Assembly (NCBI GenBank): GCA_026646335.1
Contig: JAPKFY010000008.1
Span: forward strand, 1 to 51,109
Length of the DNA stretch: 51,109 nucleotides
Direction of reading: 5' to 3'
Source: Aequorivita sp.
Lineage (GTDB): Bacteria > Bacteroidota > Bacteroidia > Flavobacteriales > Flavobacteriaceae
Shown: positions 1-6,966 of the stretch, in pieces
Position numbering within the stretch: position 1 is the first letter of the stretch
Layout of the letters: each line of letters starts with the position of its first letter
The notes under the pieces: generated by a model
Database searches by the model: none
What the model was told of the DNA's origin: nothing
Seen by the model: only the letters and a program-made list of their open reading frames with translations
Made by a program: the position numbers and the translations under genes

Positions 1-55
1 GGAACGATTTAAAAAAGCTGTCAAAATTATTGATGAATTGCTGAAGAAGAACTAA
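1..55 (+). CDS. 3' end of an upstream gene, unidentified
   Basis: Only the last 17 codons are in the window, reading from base 2 and ending in TAA at 53-55. The tail is Lys/Glu/Leu rich and looks like a terminal amphipathic helix. The next start codon follows after one base, so this gene is probably co-transcribed with the DUF4301 gene. The family cannot be recognised from this fragment. Confidence 0.5.
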   Translation, partial: ERFKKAVKIIDELLKKN

Positions 56-56
56 A

Positions 57-1580
57 ATGTTTACTGAAAAGAACATACAACAAATAAAAGCTCACGGTCT
101 TTCCGAAGCCAGTGTTAATGTCCAACTTCAAATATTTGAGAATGGAATTCCATTTGCAAATGTGGTGGAAGCTGCATCGGCAGATAACGGAATTGAAGTA
201 TTTTCGGAAAAGGAACAAAAATATTTTGCCAATCTTTTTGAAAGCGAAAGGAACAATCTCGATTTGCTAAAATTTGTTCCGGCTTCCGGTGCGGCTACTA
301 GAATGTTTAAATCTTTGCATCAGTTTTTGGAAACGTATGATCCAAAAGATGCGATAGAAAGATTTCTTCAAAAGATGGAAAACAGAAATCTAATAACGTT
401 TTTTTATTCAGTTGAAAATTTTCCTTTTTCGTCTCTGGTGAAAGCTAAGTTGGATAAAAAATATCCCGATTTTGATAATTTTGAAAAAGGGAAAAGGTAT
501 TATCTCTTTGTAAAGGAAATGCTGGAAGAAACAGGATTGAATTTCAGCAACACCCCGAAAGGACTCGTTCCTTTCCATAAATACGGTGAAAATTACGTAA
601 CCGCTTTTGGCGAACAATTATACGAAGCAGCTTATTATGCAACGTCAAATGGAATTGCAAATTTGCACTTTACCGTTTCCGTGGAACACGAAGAAAAATT
701 CAAAAAGCGATACGAAGAAATTCAGGAAACTCTTGAAAATAAAACTGGAGTTAAATTTAATATTTCGTATTCCTTTCAAAAAAAAGAGACAGATACCATT
801 GCGGCAACGCTTGAAAATAAAGCATTTTTAGATGAAAACGGCGATTTGGTTTTTCGTCCTTCCGGTCACGGAGCATTGCTCAAAAATTTGAATGAAGTAG
901 ATGCAGATATTGTATTCATCAAAAATATTGACAACGTAGTTTCTCAAAATTATGTGGAAACCATCGCTTTTCAGAAAAAAATGCTTGCGGGAAAATTGAT
1001 TTCGCTCCAGCAAAAAATCTTCGACTTTGTTGATAAAATTCATTCAGAAAATGTTTCGGAAGAAATATTGAACAAAGCCGTAGCATTTATTTCCGAAGAA
1101 CTTTACATAGAAATCACTCCTATAAATAGGAGCGCAATTTTGACAATATTGGAACGTCCCATCCGCGTTTGCGGTGTTGTTGAAAATACGGGAGCTCCCG
1201 GCGGCGGACCATTTCTCGTAAAAGACAAAGATGGAAACGTATCGTACCAAATTGTTGAAATGTCGCAGATTGATAAAAACAATCCACAACAAAAGGCTTT
1301 GGTTGAAAAGGCAACACACTTCAATCCTGTGGATTTGGTCTGCGGCGTGCGCAATTATAAGGGGAAAAAATTTAATCTTTTAGAATTTTCTGATCCTGAT
1401 GCAGGCTTTATTTCGAATAAATCGTATCACGGAAAACCCATTAAAGCATTGGAACTCCCCGGACTTTGGAATGGCGCCATGGCAAACTGGAACACTATTT
1501 TTGTGGAAGTACCGCTCATCACTTTCAACCCCGTAAAAACTGTAAACGACCTTTTAAACGAAGTGCATCAGCCTAAATGA
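57..1580 (+). CDS. DUF4301 family protein
   Basis: This 507-residue soluble protein matches the Bacteroidota DUF4301 family. The family signature FVPASGAATRMFK lies at about residues 73-85, near the N-terminus, and resembles a nucleotide-binding loop. A second Gly/Pro-rich stretch (VENTGAPGGGPF) lies in the C-terminal half. No biochemical role is established for the family; a nucleotidyltransferase-like fold has been suggested for such proteins and this is inference only. There is no signal peptide or membrane segment. Its stop overlaps the next start as ATGA (1577-1580), which indicates translational coupling to the ArfB-like gene. Confidence 0.85.
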   Translation: MFTEKNIQQIKAHGLSEASVNVQLQIFENGIPFANVVEAASADNGIEVFSEKEQKYFANLFESERNNLDLLKFVPASGAATRMFKSLHQFLETYDPKDAIERFLQKMENRNLITFFYSVENFPFSSLVKAKLDKKYPDFDNFEKGKRYYLFVKEMLEETGLNFSNTPKGLVPFHKYGENYVTAFGEQLYEAAYYATSNGIANLHFTVSVEHEEKFKKRYEEIQETLENKTGVKFNISYSFQKKETDTIAATLENKAFLDENGDLVFRPSGHGALLKNLNEVDADIVFIKNIDNVVSQNYVETIAFQKKMLAGKLISLQQKIFDFVDKIHSENVSEEILNKAVAFISEELYIEITPINRSAILTILERPIRVCGVVENTGAPGGGPFLVKDKDGNVSYQIVEMSQIDKNNPQQKALVEKATHFNPVDLVCGVRNYKGKKFNLLEFSDPDAGFISNKSYHGKPIKALELPGLWNGAMANWNTIFVEVPLITFNPVKTVNDLLNEVHQPK

Positions 1581-1981
1581 ACACCGAAGTTTTAATATCG
1601 GAATTAAACTTTAAAGCCATCCGCAGCAGTGGGCCAGGCGGACAGCATGTCAACAAAACGGCTTCAAAAGTTGAGGTTTCTTTCGATTTGGAAAATTCCC
1701 AAGCACTTTCGGAATCGGAAAAGGAGCGACTTCAAAACAAAATTTCTGCAAAAATTTCTTCCGAAGGAATAATAACACTTCAATGCGGAGAGACGCGAAG
1801 CCAGCACCGAAACAAAACGATAGTTATTGAACGGTTGTTGAAATTGCTTCAAGAAAACTTAAAAATTGCAAAACCGCGAAAGAAAACAAAACCCTCAAAA
1901 GGGGCGATTGAAAGACGTTTAAAATCTAAAAAAGAACAAGCTTTCAAAAAGTCAAATCGCAAACCTCCCAAAATGGAATAA
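1577..1981 (+). CDS. arfB: ArfB-type peptidyl-tRNA hydrolase (ribosome rescue)
   Basis: This 134-residue protein is a stand-alone release-factor catalytic domain. The GGQ motif is at residues 21-23 in the context SSGPGGQHVNK, and the C-terminal ~35 residues are Lys/Arg rich (KPRKKTKPSKG and onward). That architecture is typical of ArfB/YaeJ, which hydrolyses peptidyl-tRNA on ribosomes stalled on truncated mRNA and uses the basic tail to probe the empty mRNA channel. It lacks the codon-recognition domains of RF1 and RF2. The start overlaps the end of the DUF4301 gene by four bases. An alternative is a related RF-1 domain rescue factor, but length and tail favour ArfB. Confidence 0.9.
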   Translation: MNTEVLISELNFKAIRSSGPGGQHVNKTASKVEVSFDLENSQALSESEKERLQNKISAKISSEGIITLQCGETRSQHRNKTIVIERLLKLLQENLKIAKPRKKTKPSKGAIERRLKSKKEQAFKKSNRKPPKME

Positions 1982-2195
1982 CTTTTATACAACTGTTGTG
2001 TAAATTTTATACAGTTGCGCTACACATTACACACTTTTCATTTAACCAAAATAAATCAATATCGCTTTAAAGCTTTGTTTTAAAAGACTTTGATGAAATA
2101 TTCCTGCGCTTAATTTCTGTGGCACTACTTTTTCTGTATACAAGGCAACAAACAAACTTAGAGAAACGAATAAATAATTTTTAAAGACAGAAAAA

Positions 2196-2615
2196 ATGAA
2201 AAAGTTAATTTTAAGTACAGCGATCGTATTGGGAGGTTTAACTGCGGTAACCGCGCAAACCGACAAAGAAGCAACCGCACTGAACGATCAAAAACAAACT
2301 GCCGTTGAAGCACAAGTAGAAAGCAGAATTGAAGCTGCCCAAGACGTAGATGCTGTTGTTGCAACAAAGGCTGTTGGTGCGGAAAATGCAGCCACAGATG
2401 TTGTTCAGGACTTTAAAGAAGTAGATGCATCTGAAGTGCCACAAACCGTTAAAGATGCCGTAGCTAAGGATTTTAGCGGTGCCACTATTTCTAAGGCTTA
2501 TGTGAATGCCAATGGAGAATATAAAATTCAACTAGCCACTGCAGACGACAAAGCTGCAACCGTTTATGCAAACGCAAAAGGCGAGTGGATTAAAAATGAA
2601 TTAAAGAAGCAGTAA
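2196..2615 (+). CDS. Secreted PepSY-like (DUF2874-type) protein
   Basis: This 139-residue protein has a signal peptide (about residues 1-20, ending TAVTAQ). An Ala/Glu/Val-rich linker follows at about 20-75. The C-terminal region (about 75-139) has the alternation seen in PepSY-like BLIP-fold proteins of Bacteroidota (VKDAVAKDFSGATISKAYVN, then GEYKIQL and GEWIKNE). The likely location is the periplasm. Function is unknown; PepSY domains are often thought to be protease-inhibitory or binding modules. It stands alone after a 214-base gap and is followed by a strong terminator at 2651-2678. Confidence 0.65.
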   Translation: MKKLILSTAIVLGGLTAVTAQTDKEATALNDQKQTAVEAQVESRIEAAQDVDAVVATKAVGAENAATDVVQDFKEVDASEVPQTVKDAVAKDFSGATISKAYVNANGEYKIQLATADDKAATVYANAKGEWIKNELKKQ

Positions 2616-2650
2616 GCTGCAGGTATTTTAGATTCAATACTTCTGGGGAA

Positions 2651-2678
2651 GGCGTCCATAAAATGGGCGCCTTTTTTT
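2651..2678 (+). terminator. Intrinsic terminator after the PepSY-like gene
   Basis: An 8-bp stem (GGCGTCCA / TGGGCGCC, one G-T pair) encloses a five-base loop and is followed by seven T residues. It closes the PepSY-like gene. Confidence 0.85.
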
Positions 2679-2739
2679 ATGATAAATTTAAAGTTTGTCC
2701 AGCCATATACTCACTATTTTTACGGTCTCAGTAAACGTA

Positions 2740-4119
2740 ATGGCGCAGCAAATACATATAATTGAAGACGATGTAGCTTTTGGCAAGATGCTCACCTCTT
2801 TTTTGGAACGGAAAGGTTTTCAGGTTTCAGTTTCCCTAACGGGGGAAAGTGCCCGAAAAACGCTTGCGGAAAACAATTTCGACTTACTTATTACAGACTT
2901 ACAACTTCCGGATGATTCTGGATTGGAGCTTCTTGAATATTCCCAGTCTGTCTCTCCCAAAACAAAAGTGATTTTGATGACGGGTTATGCCGAAGTGGAT
3001 ACTGCGGTGAAAGCGATTAAGAAAGGTGCCTTGGATTATATTTCGAAACCATTTCGTCCTGAGGAATTGTTGATGATTATTGAAGAAGGTTTTCAAAATA
3101 CAGCATTTTCAGAAAAGATTTCTTCGGAAATTTCTGCTTCAGAAACAATTGAGAAGAGACAAATAAATTTGCCCAAAACAAATTCTGAAAAACCCATTTT
3201 TGTTGTTGGAATAAGTGAGACCTCAAAAAAATTCAACGAATATTTAAAGCTTGTCGGGCCAACGGATATGTGTGTTCTTATTCAAGGTGAAAGCGGTACA
3301 GGGAAAGAAGTTGCCGCAAAAGCCATTCACAAATACAGTTCGCGAAGGGATCAAAATTTCATAGCTGTAGATTGTGGTGCAATTCCAAAGGAAATTGCTG
3401 CCAGTGAATTTTTTGGACACCTTAAGGGAAGTTTCACCGGAGCCATAAACGATAAAAAAGGACATTTTGAGGCAGCCAATGGCGGCACACTTTTTTTGGA
3501 TGAAGTGGGCAACCTTTCCTATGAAAACCAAATTCAATTGTTGCGCGCTTTGCAGGAACGCAGAATAAAACCCGTGGGTAGCAATACTGAAATTGATGTG
3601 GATGTCCGAATTCTTTCCGCTACAAATGAAGATTTACTGAAAGCCGTTTCTGAAGGGAAATTTCGCGAAGATTTGTACCATCGGTTGAACGAGTTTTCAA
3701 TCCACATTCCTTCCTTGCACGAACGGAAAGAGGATCTTTTTCTGTTTATCGAATATTTTTTAGCAGAGGCAAATGCTTCTTTAGGAAAAGATGTTTTAGG
3801 ACTATCAAAAGAAGTGGAAAAAGCTTTTAAATACTACGCTTGGCCGGGCAATCTGCGCGAGTTGAAAAACGTAATAAAACGCTCGGTTTTATTGACCAAT
3901 TCAAGCTTGATTCCACTGGAAGTAATTCCACACGAAGTTTTATTTTCTGAAAAAGTAAAAAAAGAAACAGTAGATTTTTCAAAAGAAAGCAACGAAAAAC
4001 AGCTTATTTTAAACGCGTTGAAGGAAGCCGATTTCAATAAAACAAAGGCCGCAAAGCTGCTGAACATCACGCGAAAAACACTTTATAATAAATTGAAGTA
4101 TTACGAAATAGAACTTTAG
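2740..4119 (+). CDS. Sigma-54-dependent response regulator (NtrC/AtoC type)
   Basis: The start is set at the ATG of MAQQIHIIEDD (459 residues); a TTG further upstream would add a non-homologous leader. A receiver domain spans about 4-118, with acidic pocket D10/D11, phospho-acceptor D53 and K103. An AAA+ sigma-54 activation domain spans about 155-380, with Walker A GESGTGKE at 183-190 and Walker B LFLDEV at 251-256. A Fis-type helix-turn-helix lies at the C-terminus (NKTAAKLLNITRKTLYNKL-like). The sigma-54 contact loop reads GSFTGA (230-235) rather than GAFTGA. The gene ends directly against the stop codon of the convergent hybrid kinase, its likely partner. Targets cannot be read from the sequence. 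Confidence 0.92.
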   Translation: MAQQIHIIEDDVAFGKMLTSFLERKGFQVSVSLTGESARKTLAENNFDLLITDLQLPDDSGLELLEYSQSVSPKTKVILMTGYAEVDTAVKAIKKGALDYISKPFRPEELLMIIEEGFQNTAFSEKISSEISASETIEKRQINLPKTNSEKPIFVVGISETSKKFNEYLKLVGPTDMCVLIQGESGTGKEVAAKAIHKYSSRRDQNFIAVDCGAIPKEIAASEFFGHLKGSFTGAINDKKGHFEAANGGTLFLDEVGNLSYENQIQLLRALQERRIKPVGSNTEIDVDVRILSATNEDLLKAVSEGKFREDLYHRLNEFSIHIPSLHERKEDLFLFIEYFLAEANASLGKDVLGLSKEVEKAFKYYAWPGNLRELKNVIKRSVLLTNSSLIPLEVIPHEVLFSEKVKKETVDFSKESNEKQLILNALKEADFNKTKAAKLLNITRKTLYNKLKYYEIEL

Positions 4120-6585
4120 CTATCGGTCTTCAAGAGCTTTTTGCAGATATCTAATGCTCATTACTAGTTTTTCATAATCTTTTTGCACTTCGATTTGGAT
4201 TTCGTTTTCTTTTTTAGTTTCATCAGGGTAATGTTCCATTTTTTCCAGAATAGGGATGACTTCTTTGGCTTTTATTTGGCGGAACATCGTGAGCATACGA
4301 TGTGCTATTTCTGAAATTGTTTTGGTGTCTTTTCGATCAATTAAACCGGTTAACTGCTGCAAATCTTTCTCGGTCTGTGCGTTGAAAACTTTTAGCACCT
4401 CTTCCAAAGCTTCAGACGTATTCAAAAAGGATTTTAGAAGTGAAAGATCGAATTTATCCGGGTTAGGAGAATTTGCTTGAAATATTTCGTCCGTTTTAAT
4501 TTCTTCCGAAAAATTCCTTAGCTGCGGGAAAATACGCTCTAAAACCGTAACCAGTTCCTGTTTCGAAAACGGTTTTGGAAGCATTTCCGCAAAACCTTTC
4601 TCAAAATAGAAACCGCGGCTGTGCTCACGGCTGCCCGTCATTGCAATTACGGGCTGATTTTTATAGGAATTTATTTCACCGTTTTTTAATCTTTTCAAAA
4701 CCGAAAAACCATCGGTCAGGGGCATTTGAATGTCGGTTAAAACGAAATCGATACTTCGGCTTTGCTCATTAATCGCAAAATCTTGAAAACTGCTGTAGGC
4801 CTCAGTTGTAATATTCATTTGCTCAAATATTTCTTGCAAAAGAGCACGCATTGCGTCGTCGTCATCAATTATTACAGCTTTTAGCCCATTAAAGGAATTT
4901 TCTTTTTCAGGACTAGCTTTGGATAAAACGCGTTCCGAATTTTTAAGCGGAAGGATTAAAGTAAAGTTGCTTCCTTCTTCTAAAACACTATCAACTTTTA
5001 AGGTTCCGTCCAAAAGCTCGGTGAGTTTTTTTGAAATTGCGAGCCCCAAGCCGCTTCCGCCAAATTTGTGCGCAATTTCAGTTTCGGCCTGCGTAAACTC
5101 GTTGAAAATAAGTTGCTGCTTTTCTTTGGAAATACCTATTCCTGTATCTATTATGGAGATTTGAACAGTTGAAGTTTTGTCGTTTTTTGCAATTTCTTCA
5201 ACCTTTATTTCAACACTTCCCTTTTCGGTAAACTTAAAAGCGTTGCCTACCAAATTGTTTATTATCTGCCGAATCCGCAGCGGATCGCTCTCGAAAATTT
5301 GGTTTTTTATTCCTTCGGAAATCGAAATTTTAAGAGTAACCGATTTTTGCAAATATTGCTGTTTCACTGCATTTCCTGCGTCAACAATAATATTTTCAAG
5401 TGAAAAAGGCACACTTTCAATTGGCAATTTTCCAGCTTCCAATTTTGAGTAATCCAGCAAATCATCCACCAAATGCGAAATAAAATGTGAGCTGGAAGTA
5501 ATCTGACCCAAATAGTACTTTTGCTTTTCCGAAAGGTTTGAATTTTCAAACAATTCAGCATAGCCGCTGATAGTATTTAATGGTGTTTTCAAATCATGGC
5601 TCACGGTTGAGATGAGCTGTTCGCGGCTTTTCAGTAGTGATTCGGCATAATCTTTAGATTCTTCCAAATTCTTCTTGAAACGCTCCGCCCTAAAAAAATC
5701 TGAAAGGATAAAATATGAAAAAAGCAAAACCATTATGCCACCTAAAATTCCTGCGAATTTTAGAATCTTCCCCGTTCGGTTCATGGATTCGGCTCGTTGC
5801 TGCTTTTCCAAATGGTTGTTCTTTGTAATCTCGCGGTCAAAACTGGCAATTATTTCACGCAGACGTTCTGAAATGTTAAGGTCGTTCCGAATGAGTTCGT
5901 TCTCTTTTTGCATCAGAGACTCGCGAATTCGGGAATTTTCTTTTTTCGCCTCGGCAACGATATATCGGGAGGCGATTAACATGGAATCCACAGTTTTTGA
6001 TTTTACTGTTGAAGTGTCGCGAGTTGCATCGCTATTGAGATAGTCGGCATAATTCTGCCAAATTCCGCGTTCCTTTTTGCTGAGTTTTGAAGGATTTCTG
6101 ATTAACGATTCCACGGAATTTAAACCTACCGAAGCTTCCAATTTTCGCACTTCGCGCATTATATCGTCTAGCGAAGCGTCTTTTTGGTTTGTTAAACGCA
6201 AAATGCGAAGTTGTTCAATATTTCGGTTTTTTTCCTTGAGCAGGGAATTTACACTGTCCAATTGTTTTATCTGAAATTGGTTTGTGGTGAGCGATTTAAT
6301 CTCTTCAATTTTTATGAAAAGCGAATCGGTTTTTGCCATATATTTCTCAAAATCACCATCGCTTTCGGTTAAAAGCGCGAGTCTTGAAAATCCGTCGGTT
6401 TCGTAAACCAAATTGATGAGCGTTCCAGTTTCAATGAATTTTTTTTCACCGGTTATTTCGTCGGATTGAGCAGTAAAATTTTTAAATTCCGAATATAAAA
6501 AAAGACCGACCAACACCGATAAAGCCCCCAAAACGAGGTAGCTGAGGATGATTTTAAGCGTGAATTTATTTTTTGAAGCGGCCAT
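4120..6585 (-). CDS. Hybrid sensor histidine kinase with REC and HPt domains
   Basis: This 821-residue inner-membrane kinase has a transmembrane helix at about 11-31, a ~240-residue helical periplasmic sensor region with coiled-coil character, and a second helix at about 275-296. A HisKA domain follows with phospho-accepting H330 in STVSHDLKTPLN. The HATPase domain has an N-box near N444-N448, DTGIGIS at about 480 and the GGSGLGLAIS motif near 509. A receiver domain has D618 and a C-terminal HPt domain has H762 (AHRMLTMFRQ). The order H-D-H fits a phosphorelay whose last step would be the sigma-54 regulator encoded convergently next door. The sensed signal is unknown. A TACATTTG box ends 4 bases before the start codon, so the mRNA may be leaderless. 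Confidence 0.93.
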   Translation of the reverse strand: MAASKNKFTLKIILSYLVLGALSVLVGLFLYSEFKNFTAQSDEITGEKKFIETGTLINLVYETDGFSRLALLTESDGDFEKYMAKTDSLFIKIEEIKSLTTNQFQIKQLDSVNSLLKEKNRNIEQLRILRLTNQKDASLDDIMREVRKLEASVGLNSVESLIRNPSKLSKKERGIWQNYADYLNSDATRDTSTVKSKTVDSMLIASRYIVAEAKKENSRIRESLMQKENELIRNDLNISERLREIIASFDREITKNNHLEKQQRAESMNRTGKILKFAGILGGIMVLLFSYFILSDFFRAERFKKNLEESKDYAESLLKSREQLISTVSHDLKTPLNTISGYAELFENSNLSEKQKYYLGQITSSSHFISHLVDDLLDYSKLEAGKLPIESVPFSLENIIVDAGNAVKQQYLQKSVTLKISISEGIKNQIFESDPLRIRQIINNLVGNAFKFTEKGSVEIKVEEIAKNDKTSTVQISIIDTGIGISKEKQQLIFNEFTQAETEIAHKFGGSGLGLAISKKLTELLDGTLKVDSVLEEGSNFTLILPLKNSERVLSKASPEKENSFNGLKAVIIDDDDAMRALLQEIFEQMNITTEAYSSFQDFAINEQSRSIDFVLTDIQMPLTDGFSVLKRLKNGEINSYKNQPVIAMTGSREHSRGFYFEKGFAEMLPKPFSKQELVTVLERIFPQLRNFSEEIKTDEIFQANSPNPDKFDLSLLKSFLNTSEALEEVLKVFNAQTEKDLQQLTGLIDRKDTKTISEIAHRMLTMFRQIKAKEVIPILEKMEHYPDETKKENEIQIEVQKDYEKLVMSIRYLQKALEDR

Positions 6586-6589
6586 CCTT

Positions 6590-6597
6590 CAAATGTA
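6590..6597 (-). promoter_or_regulatory. Putative -7 promoter element (TACATTTG) of the hybrid kinase
   Basis: On the minus strand this is an exact TAnnTTTG, the Bacteroidota primary-sigma -7 element. It ends only 4 bases upstream of the start codon at 6585, which predicts a leaderless or nearly leaderless transcript. No clear -33 element was found. Confidence 0.5.
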
Positions 6598-6641
6598 AAG
6601 ACTATAAGAAAGAGGAAGTATTAAGGATATGGTAAAAAAAT

Positions 6642-6677
6642 GAAATCGAAAACGAAAACGAAATGGAATGTGAATTT
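6642..6677 (+). repeat. Degenerate 6-nt tandem repeat (GAAATC-like, six units)
   Basis: Six consecutive hexamers all begin GAA (GAAATC, then GAAAAC twice, then GAAATG and more divergent units). The same word occurs as a purer array at 34574-34609. This array ends 14 bases before the -7 box of the TPP riboswitch transcript, so it covers the region where a -33 element would sit. Confidence 0.7.
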
Positions 6678-6690
6678 GGAAAAAGCAATG

Positions 6691-6698
6691 TATCTTTG
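6691..6698 (+). promoter_or_regulatory. Putative -7 element (TATCTTTG) for the riboswitch transcript
   Basis: An exact TAnnTTTG element lies just upstream of the riboswitch aptamer. The predicted transcription start is about 6702-6705, giving an RNA that begins almost at the aptamer's P1 region. No good -33 match is seen; a GAAATC hexamer array covers that area. Confidence 0.6.
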
Positions 6699-6702
6699 CC
6701 GA

Positions 6703-6852
6703 ACATCTCAAAGGGGTGCTGATTTTAGTCTTGAGTCATTAGTGCTGAGAGGTGAGTCTTAAAACTCATAACTCATAACTCATAACTCGGAACTCAAAAA
6801 AGCTGAGATTATACCCAAAGAACCTGGGCGGGTAATGCTGCCAAGGGAACAA
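6703..6852 (+). ncRNA. TPP riboswitch (THI element) with an expanded P3 arm
   Basis: The conserved core is visible: GGGGTGCT at 6713-6720, GCTGAGA at 6802-6808, ATACCC then GAACCTG at 6811-6826, and GGGTAATGCTGCC followed by AAGGGAAC at about 6830-6850. P5 can form as GGCGG with CTGCC around GTAATG. About 80 bases separate the two P2 halves, far more than a minimal aptamer. That extra sequence is a heptamer repeat (AACTCAT units, 6763-6797) that appears to lengthen P3, with TTGAGT at 6731-6736 able to pair with ACTCAA at 6792-6797. The riboswitch occupies most of the 381-base gap between the hybrid kinase and the TonB receptor, together with the hexamer array, promoter and terminator. It should repress the receptor gene when TPP is plentiful. 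Confidence 0.93.
6763..6797 (+). repeat. Heptamer repeat AACTCAT inside the riboswitch P3 arm
   Basis: Five consecutive 7-mers start AACTC (three exact AACTCAT units, then AACTCGG and AACTCAA). Bases 6763-6795 match 22854-22886, inside the leuS coding sequence, at 30 of 33 positions, so the two sites carry copies of the same repeat. Confidence 0.85.
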
Positions 6853-6861
6853 ATTGTAACC

Positions 6862-6902
6862 CCCTGTAATAATACGCGACGTATTGTTTTCAGGGATTTT
6901 TT
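6862..6902 (+). terminator. Riboswitch expression-platform terminator
   Basis: A hairpin with outer stem CCCTG/CAGGG (6862-6866 with 6891-6895) and inner stem AATACG/CGTATT (6871-6876 with 6880-6885) is followed by a run of six T residues. Its place 10 bases after the aptamer and 64 bases before the receptor start fits TPP-dependent transcription termination. Confidence 0.85.
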
Positions 6903-6966
6903 ATTTAACCATTCAACAAACCAAGAATAACGCCCCTTTTATTCGTAAAAATTTAATTTATTACGA

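Noticed and set aside
1982-2195. Gap before the PepSY-like gene checked for RNA genes or regulatory sites
   Set aside because: Only a short ACAACTGTTGT palindrome is visible at about 1989-1999; no tRNA, riboswitch or exact -7 element was found.
5675-6043. 122-codon plus-strand frame within the hybrid kinase
   Set aside because: Antisense shadow of the kinase membrane/sensor region; no start context and no domain.
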